Of a DNA stretch of 64,000 nucleotides, positions 1-11,212 are shown piece after piece; the first letter of the stretch is position 1, and each line of letters starts with the position of its first letter. Position numbers and translations under genes: made by a program. The stretch is from Desmodus rotundus (Eukaryota; Chordata; Mammalia; Chiroptera; Phyllostomidae): the NCBI RefSeq assembly GCF_022682495.2, contig NC_071397.1, positions 29,527,427-29,591,426 on the forward strand, in the 5' to 3' direction. The notes beneath the pieces are model-generated. The model was not told the origin of the DNA. It ran no database searches and saw only the letters and a program-made list of their open reading frames with translations.

Positions 1-30
1 TTTTTTTCTGTTTCTTTTATTTTTTAATAT

Positions 31-251
31 ATTTTTAAAGATTTTATTTATTTATTTTTAGATAGAGGGAAAGAGAAGGAGAAAGAGAGGGAGAGAAACA
101 TCAATGTGTGGTTGCCTCTCACACACCCCCTACTGAGGACCTGGCCCACAACCCATGCATGTGCTCTGCTTGGGAATCGAACCATCAATTCTTTGGTTCA
201 TAGGCCTGTGCTCAATCCACTGAGCTATACCAGCCAGGTCTTTGTTGTTGT
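31..251 (-). mobile_element. VES SINE (bat tRNA-derived), antisense
   Basis: Read on the minus strand this has the VES layout: a tRNA-like head (the plus strand ends CACTGAGCTATACCAGCCAGG, seen here as its complement-side remnants 'gagctataccagccagg'), a B-box-like stretch around 172-182, a pyrimidine-rich body with 'gagagaaacatcaatgtgtg', and an A-rich tail (poly-T on the plus strand near 31-60). The 11-bp sequence ttttttaatat occurs at 20-30 and 252-262 and is a likely target-site duplication, although it is low in complexity. VES is a non-autonomous SINE mobilised by L1. The open frame across it is an artefact. Confidence 0.93.
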
Positions 252-262
252 TTTTTTAATAT

Positions 263-1610
263 TTATTTCTTATTCTGCCTCCCTCCACCCACTGGAAAGT
301 TGCCCTGGTAAGTATAAACTAGGCACACGTGAACAGCAATTCCATTTGTTCACCATTCCTTTATTAGTCATGAATGACCTGTTGGTGTCCTGTCTCCACT
401 TGGCATAGGGACATCCATTTCCTCACATCATTTGGAGTTTTCTACAAGGCTCTATCATTCTCCTTCTATCTGTCGAAATTATGATTTCCCAGGGCAGACA
501 TTTTGGCTGAGTACAGAATTACAAACAAAGAGTAAGAGCCTAGCTTATTCTTGTAAGTTGACCAGGGCTTATTTCAATGGAGCAGTTTATTAATCCCCAA
601 ATACTGAACCTTTAATGGTAGGACTTCAGAGGAGAAGTTGTGCAGCTGGGTCCCTCCTGACATCCTCAAATCACACAAGATAAGCCAGCCCTAAGTCCAC
701 AGGAAAAGGGGCATTTTCCAAAGGGGCCCTCTCTACTGAAGTTCTTTATTTGCAATGCAGATCCTCTACCATTATTTACTCTGGGAAAAAGAAGAGAGGC
801 AGATTTCCCTGTGTAATTAAGTGTTTGAGAAAGCCTTTTGCTAAGTGTTGTAGAGATCTCACCTCTGGTTTTGCCCCCTCCCACTTTAAAGAATCCTCTA
901 TGGCTGGAAGCTGAAGGCAAATGAGGGGGTCTTTTTAATCAAAGGTAAAATAATAGAGAATAAAATAGGCTTGCTTATAAGTGGTTGGCTTCTTTCCAGC
1001 TTGTGAGTTTTATTTAAGATGGTGAAGAGCAAACAACAGCACTATTAAGATGGAATGTAAATCCAGAGAAAACAAGATATTTTTAGCTCCCCCCCACACA
1101 CATATATAAATTTTATTTATATATGCATTTAAAGACAAATTTTTTTCTTCCTTCCACCTACATTTTCTATGAATCATACTTTCTAACATGACATTAGCGT
1201 CTCACAGAGAACAGTACAAACCCCCCACTGTCCTGGTCTGGGCCATGTTGTACCCTAAAATCACAGGCACATTAGCGTCTTAATTACTAACACTTTACCT
1301 AACAGTTCTCTTCTTGAAAAACCATGTGGAAATGAAATCTGGTCGCTCATATCAAATTGGAAATGCACTAAGACAGCTTGATATTTAAAATGATTCATAT
1401 TGTAAATGGAAGTATTTTATACAGAATAATCATGTTTTCACCCCTCTCTTCTCCTTTCCCCCTACCACACGCTGCTGTATAAAATACACACACACTAATT
1501 TTTCCCTTTCTATAAGTGTCGAATTTTATTTACTTACAGTTTAAATCAGGGAATATCATCACAAAGAATCATTGTTCTTGATCATCAACTTCCTTTGATT
1601 TCTTTACTCA
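263..1610. other. No recognisable feature
   Basis: About 1.3 kb of AT-rich DNA in which I recognise no gene, RNA or repeat family. Short CA and TA runs occur near 1090-1125 and 1485-1495. An antisense open frame at 666-920 has no domain signature. Confidence 0.5.
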
Positions 1611-1765
1611 ATCATTCAACAAACACTTATTGAATGATGTAAGTACCAAGTAAGTGCTAGGAGTTGAGGAGAGGAAAAGCATGAGTAAACAGCCTTGCCC
1701 TGAAGAAGCTCGAGGCCCATTGGGGAAGTCCAGTATGAAAATGACTGCAACACAGTGAGTGGAAG
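1611..1765 (-). mobile_element. L2 (LINE-2) 3' end fragment
   Basis: The plus strand reads 'attcaacaaacacttattga', then 'gtgctagg' and 'ccttgccctgaagaagctc'. This is the antisense of the L2 3' terminus, which in sense ends with a run like CTCAATAAATATTTGTTGAATG. It is old and heavily diverged, with no TSD expected. Confidence 0.75.
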
Positions 1766-2036
1766 ACCCTGTAGCCTCATTGAGAAAAAGTACGAACTCC
1801 ATCCAAGGACACTGGGAAATTTTTCATAAAGAAGGTAAATCCTAAGAGATGACTAGAAGCCCACAGAGAAAACAAGTGGACACAGTGCGTTTGAGGCGGT
1901 GGGAACAGCAGGTACCATGACGAAAAGATAGAAGAGACTATTTCAGGAACCATGAGTTTAGTTCGGGAACTCTTCCATTAGGTAAATATTGAGAGAGTTC
2001 TTAATTATTAATATTGGTAAATTATTGGTGACTCTT

Positions 2037-2310
2037 CTACCAAGCCCTGAGCAGAGTCAGCACAGAGATGGGCAGAGAAAGACCAGCCCCCGCCCCATGG
2101 AGCTCACATGCTGGCGGGGAGACAGACACCGAGTACACTGACAAGAATAAACAAGATAGTTTCCGTTGTAACTTATTTTTTAAAATATATAAAAAGGGGC
2201 AACATTTGCCAGAAAAGGGCAGGGGTAGAAGTGGAGGCTGAGGGATGGAGGGGTCGAGCAAGGGTCTTCTGAGGTGGTAAACTGTGACTCAGACAGATGG
2301 GGGACTCAAG
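2037..2310 (-). mobile_element. L2 fragment
   Basis: Contains antisense L2 landmarks: 'ccatggagctcacatgctgg' followed by 'ggggagacagac' and 'aataaacaa', then 'tctgaggtggtaaactgtga'. The latter resembles the L2 stretch that on this strand reads 'gaggaggtgacatttgagct'. Probably continuous with the L2 pieces on the other side of the candidate LTR at 2363-2769. Confidence 0.6.
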
Positions 2311-2362
2311 AGTTGGAAAATTTTAGTTTAAGGTAAATAGTTATAAGCCTAGTAAGTAATGT

Positions 2363-2769
2363 ATATGGTAAAGCTGTTGTTTCAGAAACTACAGATAAGG
2401 CCCATCCTGGCTCCTGGGAGAGACAGCCAACCTCCTGGGGCACTGCTAAAGGCCACCACCTGGGGACAAGTGGAGGCATCCAGGCCATTGTGTTCCAGGG
2501 AGAGGCAGACAATCAATCATCCTTCCCTGGGAACAGCTAACTGTCCAGCACAAGAATGCTGCAGTTTCTTTCACCTAATTTGCCCTGAATTTCAAAACCT
2601 CTCACCACATATTGTTTATTCCTGTTATGAAAACGTTGGCCTGGAAAGAAAATGTAGGATGGTTTTCTTTAGGGTGTGAACCCGCCATTTTCTCGGATCG
2701 CCAGCTGTCTGAATAAAGCATCCATAAAGCTTCAATCCCTGTCTCCACTTATTGGGTTTGGCACGTGAC
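2363..2769 (+). mobile_element. Candidate solo LTR of an endogenous retrovirus
   Basis: An approximately 400-bp block between L2 fragments. It ends with an LTR-like R/U5 arrangement: 'aaacccgccattttctcgg'-type sequence, AATAAA at 2712-2717, a C/T-rich stretch, and a terminal CA in 'ggcacgtgaca'. The start is placed at a TG in 'tgtttcagaaac' but is uncertain, and I found no convincing target duplication. Family not identified. Alternatively it is an unrelated old repeat carrying a chance polyadenylation signal. Confidence 0.4.
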
Positions 2770-2849
2770 AGATGGCACAAGCTCCGGTGTCTTTTCCAGT
2801 CTCAAGACAGATGAGAATGAAGTGGTGGCACTGACAGAGTAAACGGGAA

Positions 2850-3115
2850 ATGGAGCAAGTGAGGGGAAGTAGGAGTACCTGCTTTTGACTTTGAGCAACT
2901 GAGTAGAATGTGATGTTTTTCTGAAATAACAAGGCAAAGGAGCATGCGAAGGAAATGAGAAGGGGATCTTGAACACCTTTGGAGGAGTTTGGACTTTATT
3001 CTGTTATGGAAACTGGGCGAAGAGTGTGAGTCCAAGAATTACTTCTTTAGATGTGTCTTCAGAAAGATGGTGCTGGTATTGCTTGAGGGATGGGCAGAAT
3101 AAACTTGACCAGTGT
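2850..3115 (-). mobile_element. L2 fragments (two pieces)
   Basis: 2850-2955 resembles the 5' part of the L2 3' kilobase in antisense ('ttgactttgagcaactgagt'). 2956-3115 resembles the middle part ('gaggagtttggactttattc', then 'aagatggtgctgg'). The order implies two separate or rearranged copies rather than one element. Confidence 0.6.
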
Positions 3116-4216
3116 GTATGCATACACACAATTGAAACAAGTTTCCGAAGACAATACTTACCCAGGTTAATGTGGTGCACTCTAGTTTCTGTTTTATTCT
3201 ATTTCATGTTTTAGTGTTGGTGACCAACTCAATAAATTGATTTTAGTACCAGCTAATGGTACTGAACCTATGGTTTTAAAAACATTGAATTAGAATACAA
3301 TAGGCACTAGAAAGGCCAAGAGATATCTTCTCTCTTTTTCCTGGTATTGGCACAACAACTGGGATGGCCCATAAAACCCATAGAACAATGAGACCATTCC
3401 TTAACTTTAACATGACTATATTATTTTGAAAATATTCCTTTGAACTTGCCATAAACGTATAACATTAATTAATGATGCTATGACTACCATATTTACTTAT
3501 TTTATAGATTAAAACAGGTACTTTAAAAACTAGCTTCCTGATAGTATCTAGTTTTAAGCTTTCTTCTGTCTAGCTTGTTTTTAAAAATAAAAAACTCAAA
3601 ATGCCTGGTGGCACATAACAGTTGTGTGAGGATGCTGCAAATGAGCCACAGCAAGAGCCTGAAATTTATCATAGAAATCTCCGGCTGAGAAGCTGATTAA
3701 CAATCAGAGAGTTGCTAAAACTGGGACTCCTACTGGTTCACATTGGGTTCAGTTTTACTGTAAAGAAATTTCACCACAATCAAAGCTCTATTTTAATCTG
3801 CTTATTTGGGTCTGTGCTTGTAATTGTAGCCTAATCACACATAGCAAGCAAACAGAGCCCCATGATGATGGCCATTTCCCTCCAAACTCACTCACAAATA
3901 AATGTGTCCTCACCATGGACCATTAAAACTAGAGTATTTAACACAAACCACACCCCCACCCCAAGCTTTTTAGCATGTTACTTGTGCTTTCTCTAGAACA
4001 CGAGCATTTCCATTTTCCCCAAGGAAGAGAGAAATCAATCTCCCTCCATGGCACATGTTTCTGGAAGCTGTTGCTACATTTGCCGCTTTGTGGACCTTCA
4101 GTAGTTTGTAGCAGCTGGTGCCTGATGGCCTAAGCTTCTTTGGCTTCTTCCAATAAACCTCACGTGCTTCTGGTCTATCAGCATGTTTCTCTGCACGATG
4201 GAGAGCCTTCCTTTCC
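3116..4216. other. No recognisable feature
   Basis: AT-rich unique-looking DNA. The 3600-3730 stretch has a balanced composition and no repeat match I know, so it could be old conserved non-coding DNA, but this is not testable here. The antisense open frame at 3970-4332 runs into the MER5A element and shows no domain. Confidence 0.45.
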
Positions 4217-4396
4217 AACAGGGCTTCCCAAAGCTGCATTAAAATCACCTGAATGCTTTGTTTCAAACTTGTCACTGACTGCACCCCAGGAGTCGCTGAT
4301 TCAGGAGATTGGAAGTGGGTCTGAGAATCCACATTTCTAACCCGCTCCCTGCTGATGCTGGTGCTGCTGGTCCTGCTGGTCCTGTGAGAACTGCTG
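4217..4396 (+). mobile_element. MER5A-type hAT MITE
   Basis: Follows the MER5A consensus nearly end to end: a degraded 'cagtggttctcaaac'-like start, 'ttaaaatcacctg', 'gctgattcaggagattggaa', 'gggtctgagaatccacattt', 'gctgatgctggtgctgctgg', and the terminal 'gagaactgctg'. A local duplication of 'ctgctggtc' lengthens the right end. Non-autonomous Charlie-family hAT relic of eutherian age. Confidence 0.85.
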
Positions 4397-4496
4397 CTCC
4401 CAGTGCTCCTGTTTTCAGCTCCCTTCAGCTACCTCTCCTTTGTTACAGCTGATACTGACTTGCAGACTGTAAGTGTTCAATAAGTATTTGCTGAAT

Positions 4497-4790
4497 AAAT
4501 TTTTATTATATTTGTTGGAGTAACATTGGTTAATAACATTATATAAATTTCAGGTGTACAACTTTGTTATATGACATTTGTGTACTCTATAGTGCGCTCA
4601 CCGCCCAAAGTCTGGTCTCCGTCCTTCCCCACGTACCTGACTCCCTTCACCCTCTTTGTCCCCACCCCACCCTCCTACTCTGGTAACCACCATGCTCTGG
4701 TCTCTATCTGTGAATTTGTTTTGTTTGTTCATTTGTTGCTTTTTGTTGAAAATTTTAAAATAATTATCAGTTGCACCCATAAGAACTGCA
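4497..4790 (-). mobile_element. Old L1 (L1MA-like) 3' UTR fragment
   Basis: Antisense of an L1MA-type 3' end. Landmarks are 'atataaatttcaggtgtaca', 'actttgttata', 'ctctggtaaccaccatgctc' and 'tctctatctgtgaatttgtt'. 5'-truncated; diverged. Confidence 0.75.
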
Positions 4791-5088
4791 GGGAGCTTTT
4801 GTACTCATTTTAAAAATGTACTTTTTTTATGGAACATGTATGAAGAAATTTACTTGACAAAAACTCAAGGCTTTCCTTCTGCACTATTATCATTTATCAA
4901 CCAAACATAAAGTGTTTTCCTGAATTCCATGTTACCCTTTGTCAGTAAAATAGAAAGAGGTCCTTGATTCTGTGATCCCTCTTTTTCTTTTTTCTGAAAG
5001 AACCCTTAAATAAATGTCGTTTTATGTTGCATACTATGAAATTCTACATGCATTCACTAGCTTTCACACTCTGTGAAATGTTTTGTCT

Positions 5089-5102
5089 GCACTAGGTGGC
5101 AG
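5089..5102 (+). promoter_or_regulatory. CTCF-like core motif
   Basis: The 14-mer gcactaggtggcag matches the CTCF core CCASYAGRKGGCRS at 13 of 14 positions (first base differs). Whether it is bound cannot be told from sequence. Confidence 0.45.
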
Positions 5103-5204
5103 TGCAATCCTGCTATTTGAAACGTGAGCGACGCAATCAGATTAGAATTTGATTTCCAGTCTTTAGGTAGCTTTGATTGTAAGGCAAATATCCATTCTTG
5201 GTTG

Positions 5205-5270
5205 TTTTCCATATATAAATTTATATATATAGAAATAATTTATATAGAAATTTCCATATATATATATTTA
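5205..5270. repeat. AT-rich imperfect microsatellite
   Basis: Runs of (TA)n and 'ataaattta' that nearly self-pair, e.g. 'tatataaatttatatata'. Low complexity. Confidence 0.7.
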
Positions 5271-5294
5271 GGGATACTTAAAATTTTAGGGATA

Positions 5295-5705
5295 CTTGAA
5301 ATGCAGGAATGGGCTCTAGAGCCAGACTGCTTAAGTTCAAATCTCAGCACCACTACTTTCTAGATGGGAGACCCTGGAGAGATAATAAACCTCCCTGTGA
5401 CTCAGTTTTCTCACCTGTAAACATGAATAATAAAAGTACCCATGTTGGTTGGTTTGATTCCTGGTCAAGGCACATGCCAGGGTTATGGGCCAGGTCCCCA
5501 GTTGGGGGCATGTGAGAGGCAACTGATCAACGTTTATTTCACACATTGATGTTTCTCTCCCCCTCTTTCTCCCTCCATTCCCCTTTTTCTAAAATAAATC
5601 AATAAATAAAATACTTTTTTAAGAAGTACTCATGCTATATAGGTATATATTATAAAAATTAAACTAGAGCCCAAAATGGTACCTGGAACTCAGTAAATTT
5701 TAGCT
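5295..5705 (+). mobile_element. MIR SINE split by a VES insertion
   Basis: 5295-5432 reads as the sense MIR core: 'ctctagagccagactgctta', 'gttcaaatctcagcaccact', 'tcagttttctcacctgtaa'. The MIR tail resumes at 5635-5705 ('aaaatggtacctggaactca'). The VES copy at 5445-5622 interrupts it and is flanked by the duplicated MIR target, giving the relative age of the two SINEs. Confidence 0.8.
5445..5622 (+). mobile_element. VES SINE, 5'-truncated
   Basis: Begins inside the tRNA-like region ('tttgattcctggtcaaggca'), followed by 'catgccagggttatgggcca', 'ggtccccagttgggggcatg', 'tgagaggcaactgatcaacg' and 'acattgatgtttctctcccc', then an A-rich tail. TSD: aaagtacccatg at 5433-5444 and gaagtactcatg at 5623-5634 (10 of 12). 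Lacks the A box. Confidence 0.92.
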
Positions 5706-5951
5706 ACAATTGTTCTTGTTATAATAACTTTGTCTCTGCTACTTAATTCTCCCATTCAGCCCCACTCTGCTCCAGTAAATGGTTGTTAATTTAGATCTTC
5801 TTAGTAAAAAAGAATGTGGTGGTACTAGAAACTCAAACCTCTTTGACAATATACAACTACTAAAAAACTCACTTATAGATATCAAAGTCAATCAATTAAA
5901 AGCCCCCTCCTCCCTTTAATACTCAGATCTTTAGTTGTTTGCTACTCTTTT

Positions 5952-6793
5952 TTAATAATTGTTGTTCAACTACAGTTATCTCCATTTTCCCCCATCACAC
6001 CCCCCACCCCAGCCATCCCCACCTCCCACCCTCGATCCTAACCCCTTATGGCTTTGTCCATGTGTCCTTTATACATGTTCCTTGACAACCCTTCCTCCTT
6101 TTCCCCCATTATCCCCTCCCACTTCCCCTCTGGTTATGGTCAGTTTGTTCTTAATTTCAATGTCTCTGGTTATATTTTGCTTGCTTGTTTGTTTTGTTGA
6201 TTAGGTTACACTTAGAGGTGAGATCATATGGCATTTGTCTTTCACTACCCGGCTTATTTCACTTAGCATAATGCTCTCTGGTTCCATCCAAGCTGTTGCA
6301 AAGAGTAGAAGCTCCTTCTTTCTCTCTGCTGCATAGTAGTCCATCGTGTAAATTACCACAGTTTTTTGATCCACTCATTTACTGGTGGGCACTTAGGTTG
6401 CTTCCAGCACTTGCCTAGTGTGAATTGTGCTGCTATGAACATTGGGGTGCATAGGTTCTTTTGAATTAGTGTTTCAGAATTCTTAGGGTACAGTCCCAGC
6501 AATGGAATTGCCAGGTCAAAAGGCAGTTCCATTTTTAGTTTTCTGAGGAAATTCCATACTGTTTTCCATAGTGGCTGCACCAGTCTGCATTCCCACCAAC
6601 AGTGCACTAGGGTTCCCTTTTCTCCACAACCTGGCCAGCACTTGTTTGTTGATTTGTTTATGATGGCCATTCTCACCGGTGTGAAGTGGTATCTCATTGT
6701 GGTTTTAATCTGCATCTATCTGATGGCTAGTGATGCTGAGCATCCTTTCATATGTCTCTGGGCCCTCTGTACGTCCTCACTGGAGAAGTGTCT
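5952..6793 (-). mobile_element. 5'-truncated bat L1 (3' UTR plus ORF2 C-terminus)
   Basis: From poly-T at about 5948 the plus strand reads as the antisense of a bat L1 3' UTR (C-rich on plus, so polypurine in sense), then the ORF2 C-terminal region. A 15-bp TSD is visible: gtttgctactctttt (5937-5951) and gtttcctacactttt (6794-6808), 13 of 15 identical. The element is 842 bp and severely 5'-truncated. Confidence 0.92.
6353..6715 (-). pseudogene. LINE-1 ORF2 C-terminal remnant
   Basis: 120 open codons encode the C-terminal, cysteine-containing part of L1 ORF2p. Landmarks are '[18 protein letters not shown]', '[18 protein letters not shown]', '[10 protein letters not shown]' and '[12 protein letters not shown]'. 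In L1 this domain follows the reverse transcriptase and binds nucleic acid. Endonuclease and reverse transcriptase domains are absent through 5' truncation, so this is not a gene. Confidence 0.93.
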
Positions 6794-6884
6794 GTTTCCT
6801 ACACTTTTGATTCTTCTTCCTACAAAACTGCCCTTCACCACCCCTCTAAGTTCACCTCAGCATCAATGAGAACTTTTCTGTCAT

Positions 6885-7075
6885 AATATGCTGTCGTTTC
6901 TCAGAATGCTTATCATCATAATCTCTTCTGTACCTCACAACAATCCAACAAGATAGTTGTGACCATTTTATTTGCCTAGTGAAGAAATGTAGGTGAAAGG
7001 AAAGAGAACTATGTAAGTCCACAGTAACTTGCTGACAAAAAAGTTTCCCCAATCTATTATTAACTAAATCTTGAA
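6885..7075 (-). mobile_element. MIR SINE, antisense
   Basis: The plus strand has 'cctcacaacaatccaacaag', 'accattttatttgcctagtg' and 'taagtccacagtaacttgct'. These correspond to the antisense MIR landmarks 'cctcacaacaaccctatgag', 'ccattttacagatgaggaaa' and 'gtcacacagcta'. Diverged. Confidence 0.65.
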
Positions 7076-7109
7076 CTGATACAAAGAAAAGACAACTCCA
7101 CTGATCACT

Positions 7110-8044
7110 GTAGAAACAGTGAAACACCTGTTTGCAAAGATAGATAAATATATATAATTGATTTCTTCATTTTAGAAGTAATATGTGAAGTTGTAGAAAA
7201 GTGTAAAGTATGGATATAGAAAAAAGAAAAAAGATCAGTCAGTGAGATGACTCACCATTAACATCTTAGACTGTTTTCTTGTAGTCCTTTTTCTATGCAC
7301 AAGTTGTGGTCATACTCTACATAGTTTTACAACTTCCATAAATGCACATCACTTAAAGTACTTCCACGTTTTCCTTTCACAACATCTAAGTGTAATCATA
7401 TAGCACATACAAAGTGGATTCCAAAGCCCAGGTGTAAGAACTTAGCCTTGAAGTCAAGATGACAGATTTTAATTATAACTACTGTAACCTCGAAAGAGAA
7501 AATAACTCTAGAGAAACGTTTGAATAACTGGGGGAGATGCCAGCAGCTCCTGGTTTTTGAAAGACAGCCTTTTTTTCACTCAAAGCCTCGTGGGACTGTA
7601 AACTCACACTGACCAACTAACCACAAAGAAGCAGAGAAGCATGAGACATTCCAGAGGCACCAAAGGGCAGCCGCAGGGGAGGGCTGCCTCCTGCCATTCC
7701 TGCATTTCAAATATCCCAGAAACCATGATGAATGCCAGCAATAGCAATAGTAACTGACATGTGGGCAGGTGATAAAGAGCCTTTGTTCTTAAAGACTGAA
7801 TTTAGAGGCCCACAAACTGAAAGGGCTCTCACATTAGCACAGTCAGTGACTCTAGGCGGTGGCTGGTCCAGGGTGGACCAACAGAGAAGGAAGTGTGGAC
7901 AGGAAGTACCAGGAAGGTGGCAGAGGCTCAGGATCAGACTGCTAATATTGTCCCAGTCCGTCTTGCCAAGGGCTTCAACCAGGGCTTCCAGGACTTTTTC
8001 TAGAAGTACAATATAAGGAAGAAATGGGAAAAGGGATATCTCTA
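7110..8044. other. No clear feature
   Basis: Unrecognised DNA. Bases 7728-7760 look like the outer edge of an antisense MIR ('gccagcaatagcaatagtaa'), possibly linked to the MIR at 8045. The 94-codon open frame at 7732-8016 has no domain and is probably chance. Confidence 0.4.
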
Positions 8045-8245
8045 CTATGCCAGGAACTGTGCTTCACACTTAAAATAAGTAAATAAAAGTTATCCCCTTT
8101 AATCTACACAACTCATTGTTATTACCATTTTATAGATGCAGTAAGTGAAGGTTAAAGATGTCAGATCACTTGCTAAGGGAATCTCGGAAGACAGGCCAAA
8201 GCTAGATGAGTTTGCCTGACACCACGGCCAGTGTTCTCCCTATGA
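8045..8245 (-). mobile_element. MIR SINE, antisense
   Basis: Antisense MIR order is kept: 'actatgccaggaactgtgct', 'ttaatctacacaactcattg', 'ttattaccattttatagatg', 'aagtgaaggttaaagatgtc', 'tcacttgctaag'. Confidence 0.75.
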
Positions 8246-8639
8246 TATGTTGTTTCTGAGTGTACATACCCACACAGTGCTCAGCGAGCTTAAGTACAGT
8301 GAGCCCAATCCTCCACTGTCGTTTTCTGTTTTTCATAAGCCACCAAGCTAAAGAAGTCCTGTAGGAGTTGGTTAGTTTTGCCCATTGCACTGGTCACTGA
8401 CTTGGCACCCTCATTGAGCAAGCCATGTCCAAAGATTCATCTTGGCCGTGCTTTTCGTGGTTAAGCACAGTAGAGGTCATTTCTATATCTTCCTGTGGTT
8501 CTATGGTTAGCAAAATTTGTCTCAGATTCTAAATTCTCACCAGCTGGGAACATCAATTATTCATTTTCTTTCTCCTATTTCTTTTATTACCTACTGCAAT
8601 TATATTTTTTATATTCTTTGGAAGTCAAGTGTTCTACCA

Positions 8640-8975
8640 ACACCATATTGAAAGCACAGTGCTAGGTACTAAGAAAATTTTCAGAGCCAAACAATGCCTT
8701 ATTCACCCTCAAGGAAGGAAGGCACACACACCAAAACTGGGACGCACACTTTGGCCTAAAAGGAATCCCTAAAGAAAATAAGTAGAACCATAAACAAATT
8801 GTTCCAGAGACAGAAAAACCAAAAGCAATTGATACTATCCAGAGAATTCAAAAGCATTTCACAGAGAAAGTGACATTTTAACGTGACCTTCAGGAATGAA
8901 TCATCTTTTACAGGCAGAGAAGGACAGAAAGGGTTATGAGGCAGTTGGGATAATGAGAACAAAACCTCAGAAGAG
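8640..8975 (-). mobile_element. Probable L2 fragment
   Basis: Weak but ordered antisense L2 resemblance: 'agcacagtgctaggtactaa', 'accctcaaggaag', 'gagaaagtgacattttaacg', 'gaccttcaggaatgaatcat', 'ggcagagaaggacag'. Highly diverged. Confidence 0.45.
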
Positions 8976-10774
8976 TTATAATGTATGGAATTTATTAATT
9001 ATGTTAAAGGCATGAATTTTGAAAATATTATTTGTATGTCATTGTATGTCATTTGTCATTTGTATGTCAACTCAGGGGTTGAGAAAATTAGTATCATTAA
9101 AGTATATTTAGTAAATAAACAATGAGTAGTACAATGTTTACTATTATCTTATATTAGGCTGCCTATCACATTAATATTTTGTCACTGAAAAATAAATCAA
9201 CCATCTATTTGCTATAGTGGAAAATGTAAATAAGAGTTTGCGTTATAGAGGGGCAAGTTCTGGGAGAACCTTTCTGTTGCCTGCAAAGGATTCTCAGTTT
9301 GGGGATTCCATCAAAACGTAAGAAACGCCAGGTGTCCCTGATACCAGTGGCAAGAGCAAAAGAGGCGAGATGTCTTCACTAGCACATAACAAGTTATTTG
9401 CTACCACTTAAATTGCAATTCAGTTTTTGTAGTAATTCTAGTAGTAGGCTACTAAGCTTACCTAAAGTCAGGAGCTAGGAAAAGTCAATGGCATAAGCAA
9501 TTAGCAATGCTTTCATTTCCTTGGGAGAAAGCCGGTCAGTAAATAAAGATAATGTTGCTTTTAAAAAAATAAAGGTCCGAAGGAATTCTGTTACATACTA
9601 AGCAATAGCTTCAGAATGCAAGAATAAAGCCACAAAGCCAGGAATGGGAGATGTGTTGTGTGCAGGGAAAAAAAAAGATTTGAAATTGAAGTTGCTCTGA
9701 AGAGTGAAATGAGCTCTCAAGTGGAGCTCAAAAGGGAGACAGGGAGAAATGCAGTGTGTAGCTACAGCAACTCAAATGGAAATCAGCATGCCCATGGTGT
9801 ATTTCCTAAGACCTATTCAGTCAAGTAGAACAAAATAGTAAAGAAGCCATAAAAGTCTAAATGACCTAGAATTATTGGCCTCACCAAGCATAACTGGCTA
9901 CACAGCATTGGTTTCAGAAGTAGGTGTAGAGAATTGTAGCCCCACAAGGCTTTCATCACTGCAGATGTTCTTTTAAGCTTTGTTATCCGACGGGACAGAG
10001 TGGAAAGCCAGGAGAATGTATAAAATGTTATTACAAGAATCGCAGGAGTAACCAGTAGAAATCTGTCTCTTGGTACAATACTGGGAAATGTCATTTGTCT
10101 ACATATTTGTACCATAATAAAGTTGTCCATAAATATACACTATAAACATAGAAGGCAAGAAATAAACAACATTGATGTTATATCCAGAGGATAAACCACA
10201 GGCCCTCGGTGCAGTATTGTGAGCAGTTATTTAAAAAGAAAAAAACCCCACCAAGTTAGTGGACCTTCATTGGATTATAAATAACCATAAAAAGACTTAT
10301 TTAAGAAATTGAAAGATTATAAAAAAGCCTCAGGGTTTTGCGGTGTTGCCTGCAGAGCTCACCAAATTCATTCCTATTGCTCTGTGTCCAGTTACACTGA
10401 CGACAAATTCAACTGTAATTGTATAGTTGTAATTCATGTTTTTCCTTTAAAAACAAATGCTCTCTGCCAAACCTAAGTGCTGCTATTTTCTCAAATGAAG
10501 AATAGTGAAACCAGTTTAAATACAGGACTTTTCTCTTCGTGTACTCTATGTTCATGAACTACATCATCCCTCTTCTGTTTATCATCCTGCCTGCCTTCCC
10601 ATGGCCTACTTCCAAGCCCTTCTCAGCCAGCCCCGCCTCTTCCACAAAGCTCCCCCTGTACCTCCAGCCAGCTTCTCCATTCCAGTCACTCATAGGAAAA
10701 GCTACTTCCATGAAATGATGGGACATTTAGTTTCATAGACAGAAGAGTAAAAGGAGAAAGCAGGGGCATCTCAG
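8976..10774. other. Mostly unrecognised; short tandem motif near 9030
   Basis: AT-rich. Near 9028-9069 the unit 'tttgtatgtcat' recurs imperfectly about three times. A pyrimidine-rich stretch at 10540-10690 vaguely resembles sense L2 but is too weak to call. The antisense 105-codon frame at 9813-10130 has no known domain. Confidence 0.4.
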
Positions 10775-10985
10775 ATCAGAAGACTTGGCCTTGAGACCAT
10801 CCTTGTGCCACCAGGGTGTGCCTTTCACTCATTAGTCTTGTAACAGCCCAGAGCGTGATTCCTTTCCTGCCCGATGGAGACTTCCCTTAGAGGACTGCCG
10901 GGAGACTCAAGGGGCCAATCCACGTGGGAAAACTTTGTAACATATAAAGTACTCTACAAAGGTAATTATCATTTCAGAAATATTT
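10775..10985 (+). mobile_element. Probable MIR SINE
   Basis: Sense MIR-like order: 'cagaagacttggccttgaga', 'ccttgtgccaccagg', 'tttcactcattagtcttgta', and a tail 'aaagtactctacaaaggtaa' with 'ttatcattt'. Diverged. Confidence 0.5.
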
Positions 10986-11061
10986 AGAGTACCTATTACA
11001 TTCAGGACACAGTTTTAAATACTTAAAAAGGCAAATTCTTAACTCTCAAAGACTTTAAAAA

Positions 11062-11212
11062 GGGAGTAGCCAAAGAACATATATGAATGACCCAAGGACA
11101 TAGAAATGGTGTGGGGATGGCCTGGGGCAGGGCATGGGCTGGGTAGAGGTGGGCAAAGGGGGCAAAAGTGGGGATAACTGTAATAGCACAAACAAAAAAT
11201 ATAATAAAAATA
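11062..11212 (+). mobile_element. Short 5'-truncated bat L1 3' end
   Basis: Sense L1 3' UTR: 'gtagccaaagaacatatatg', 'aatgacccaaggacatagaa', then a G-rich tract, 'gataactgtaatagcacaaa', and an A-rich tail. Only about 150 bp remain. It is the one clear young-type L1 3' end on the plus strand; the others are on minus. Confidence 0.75.
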
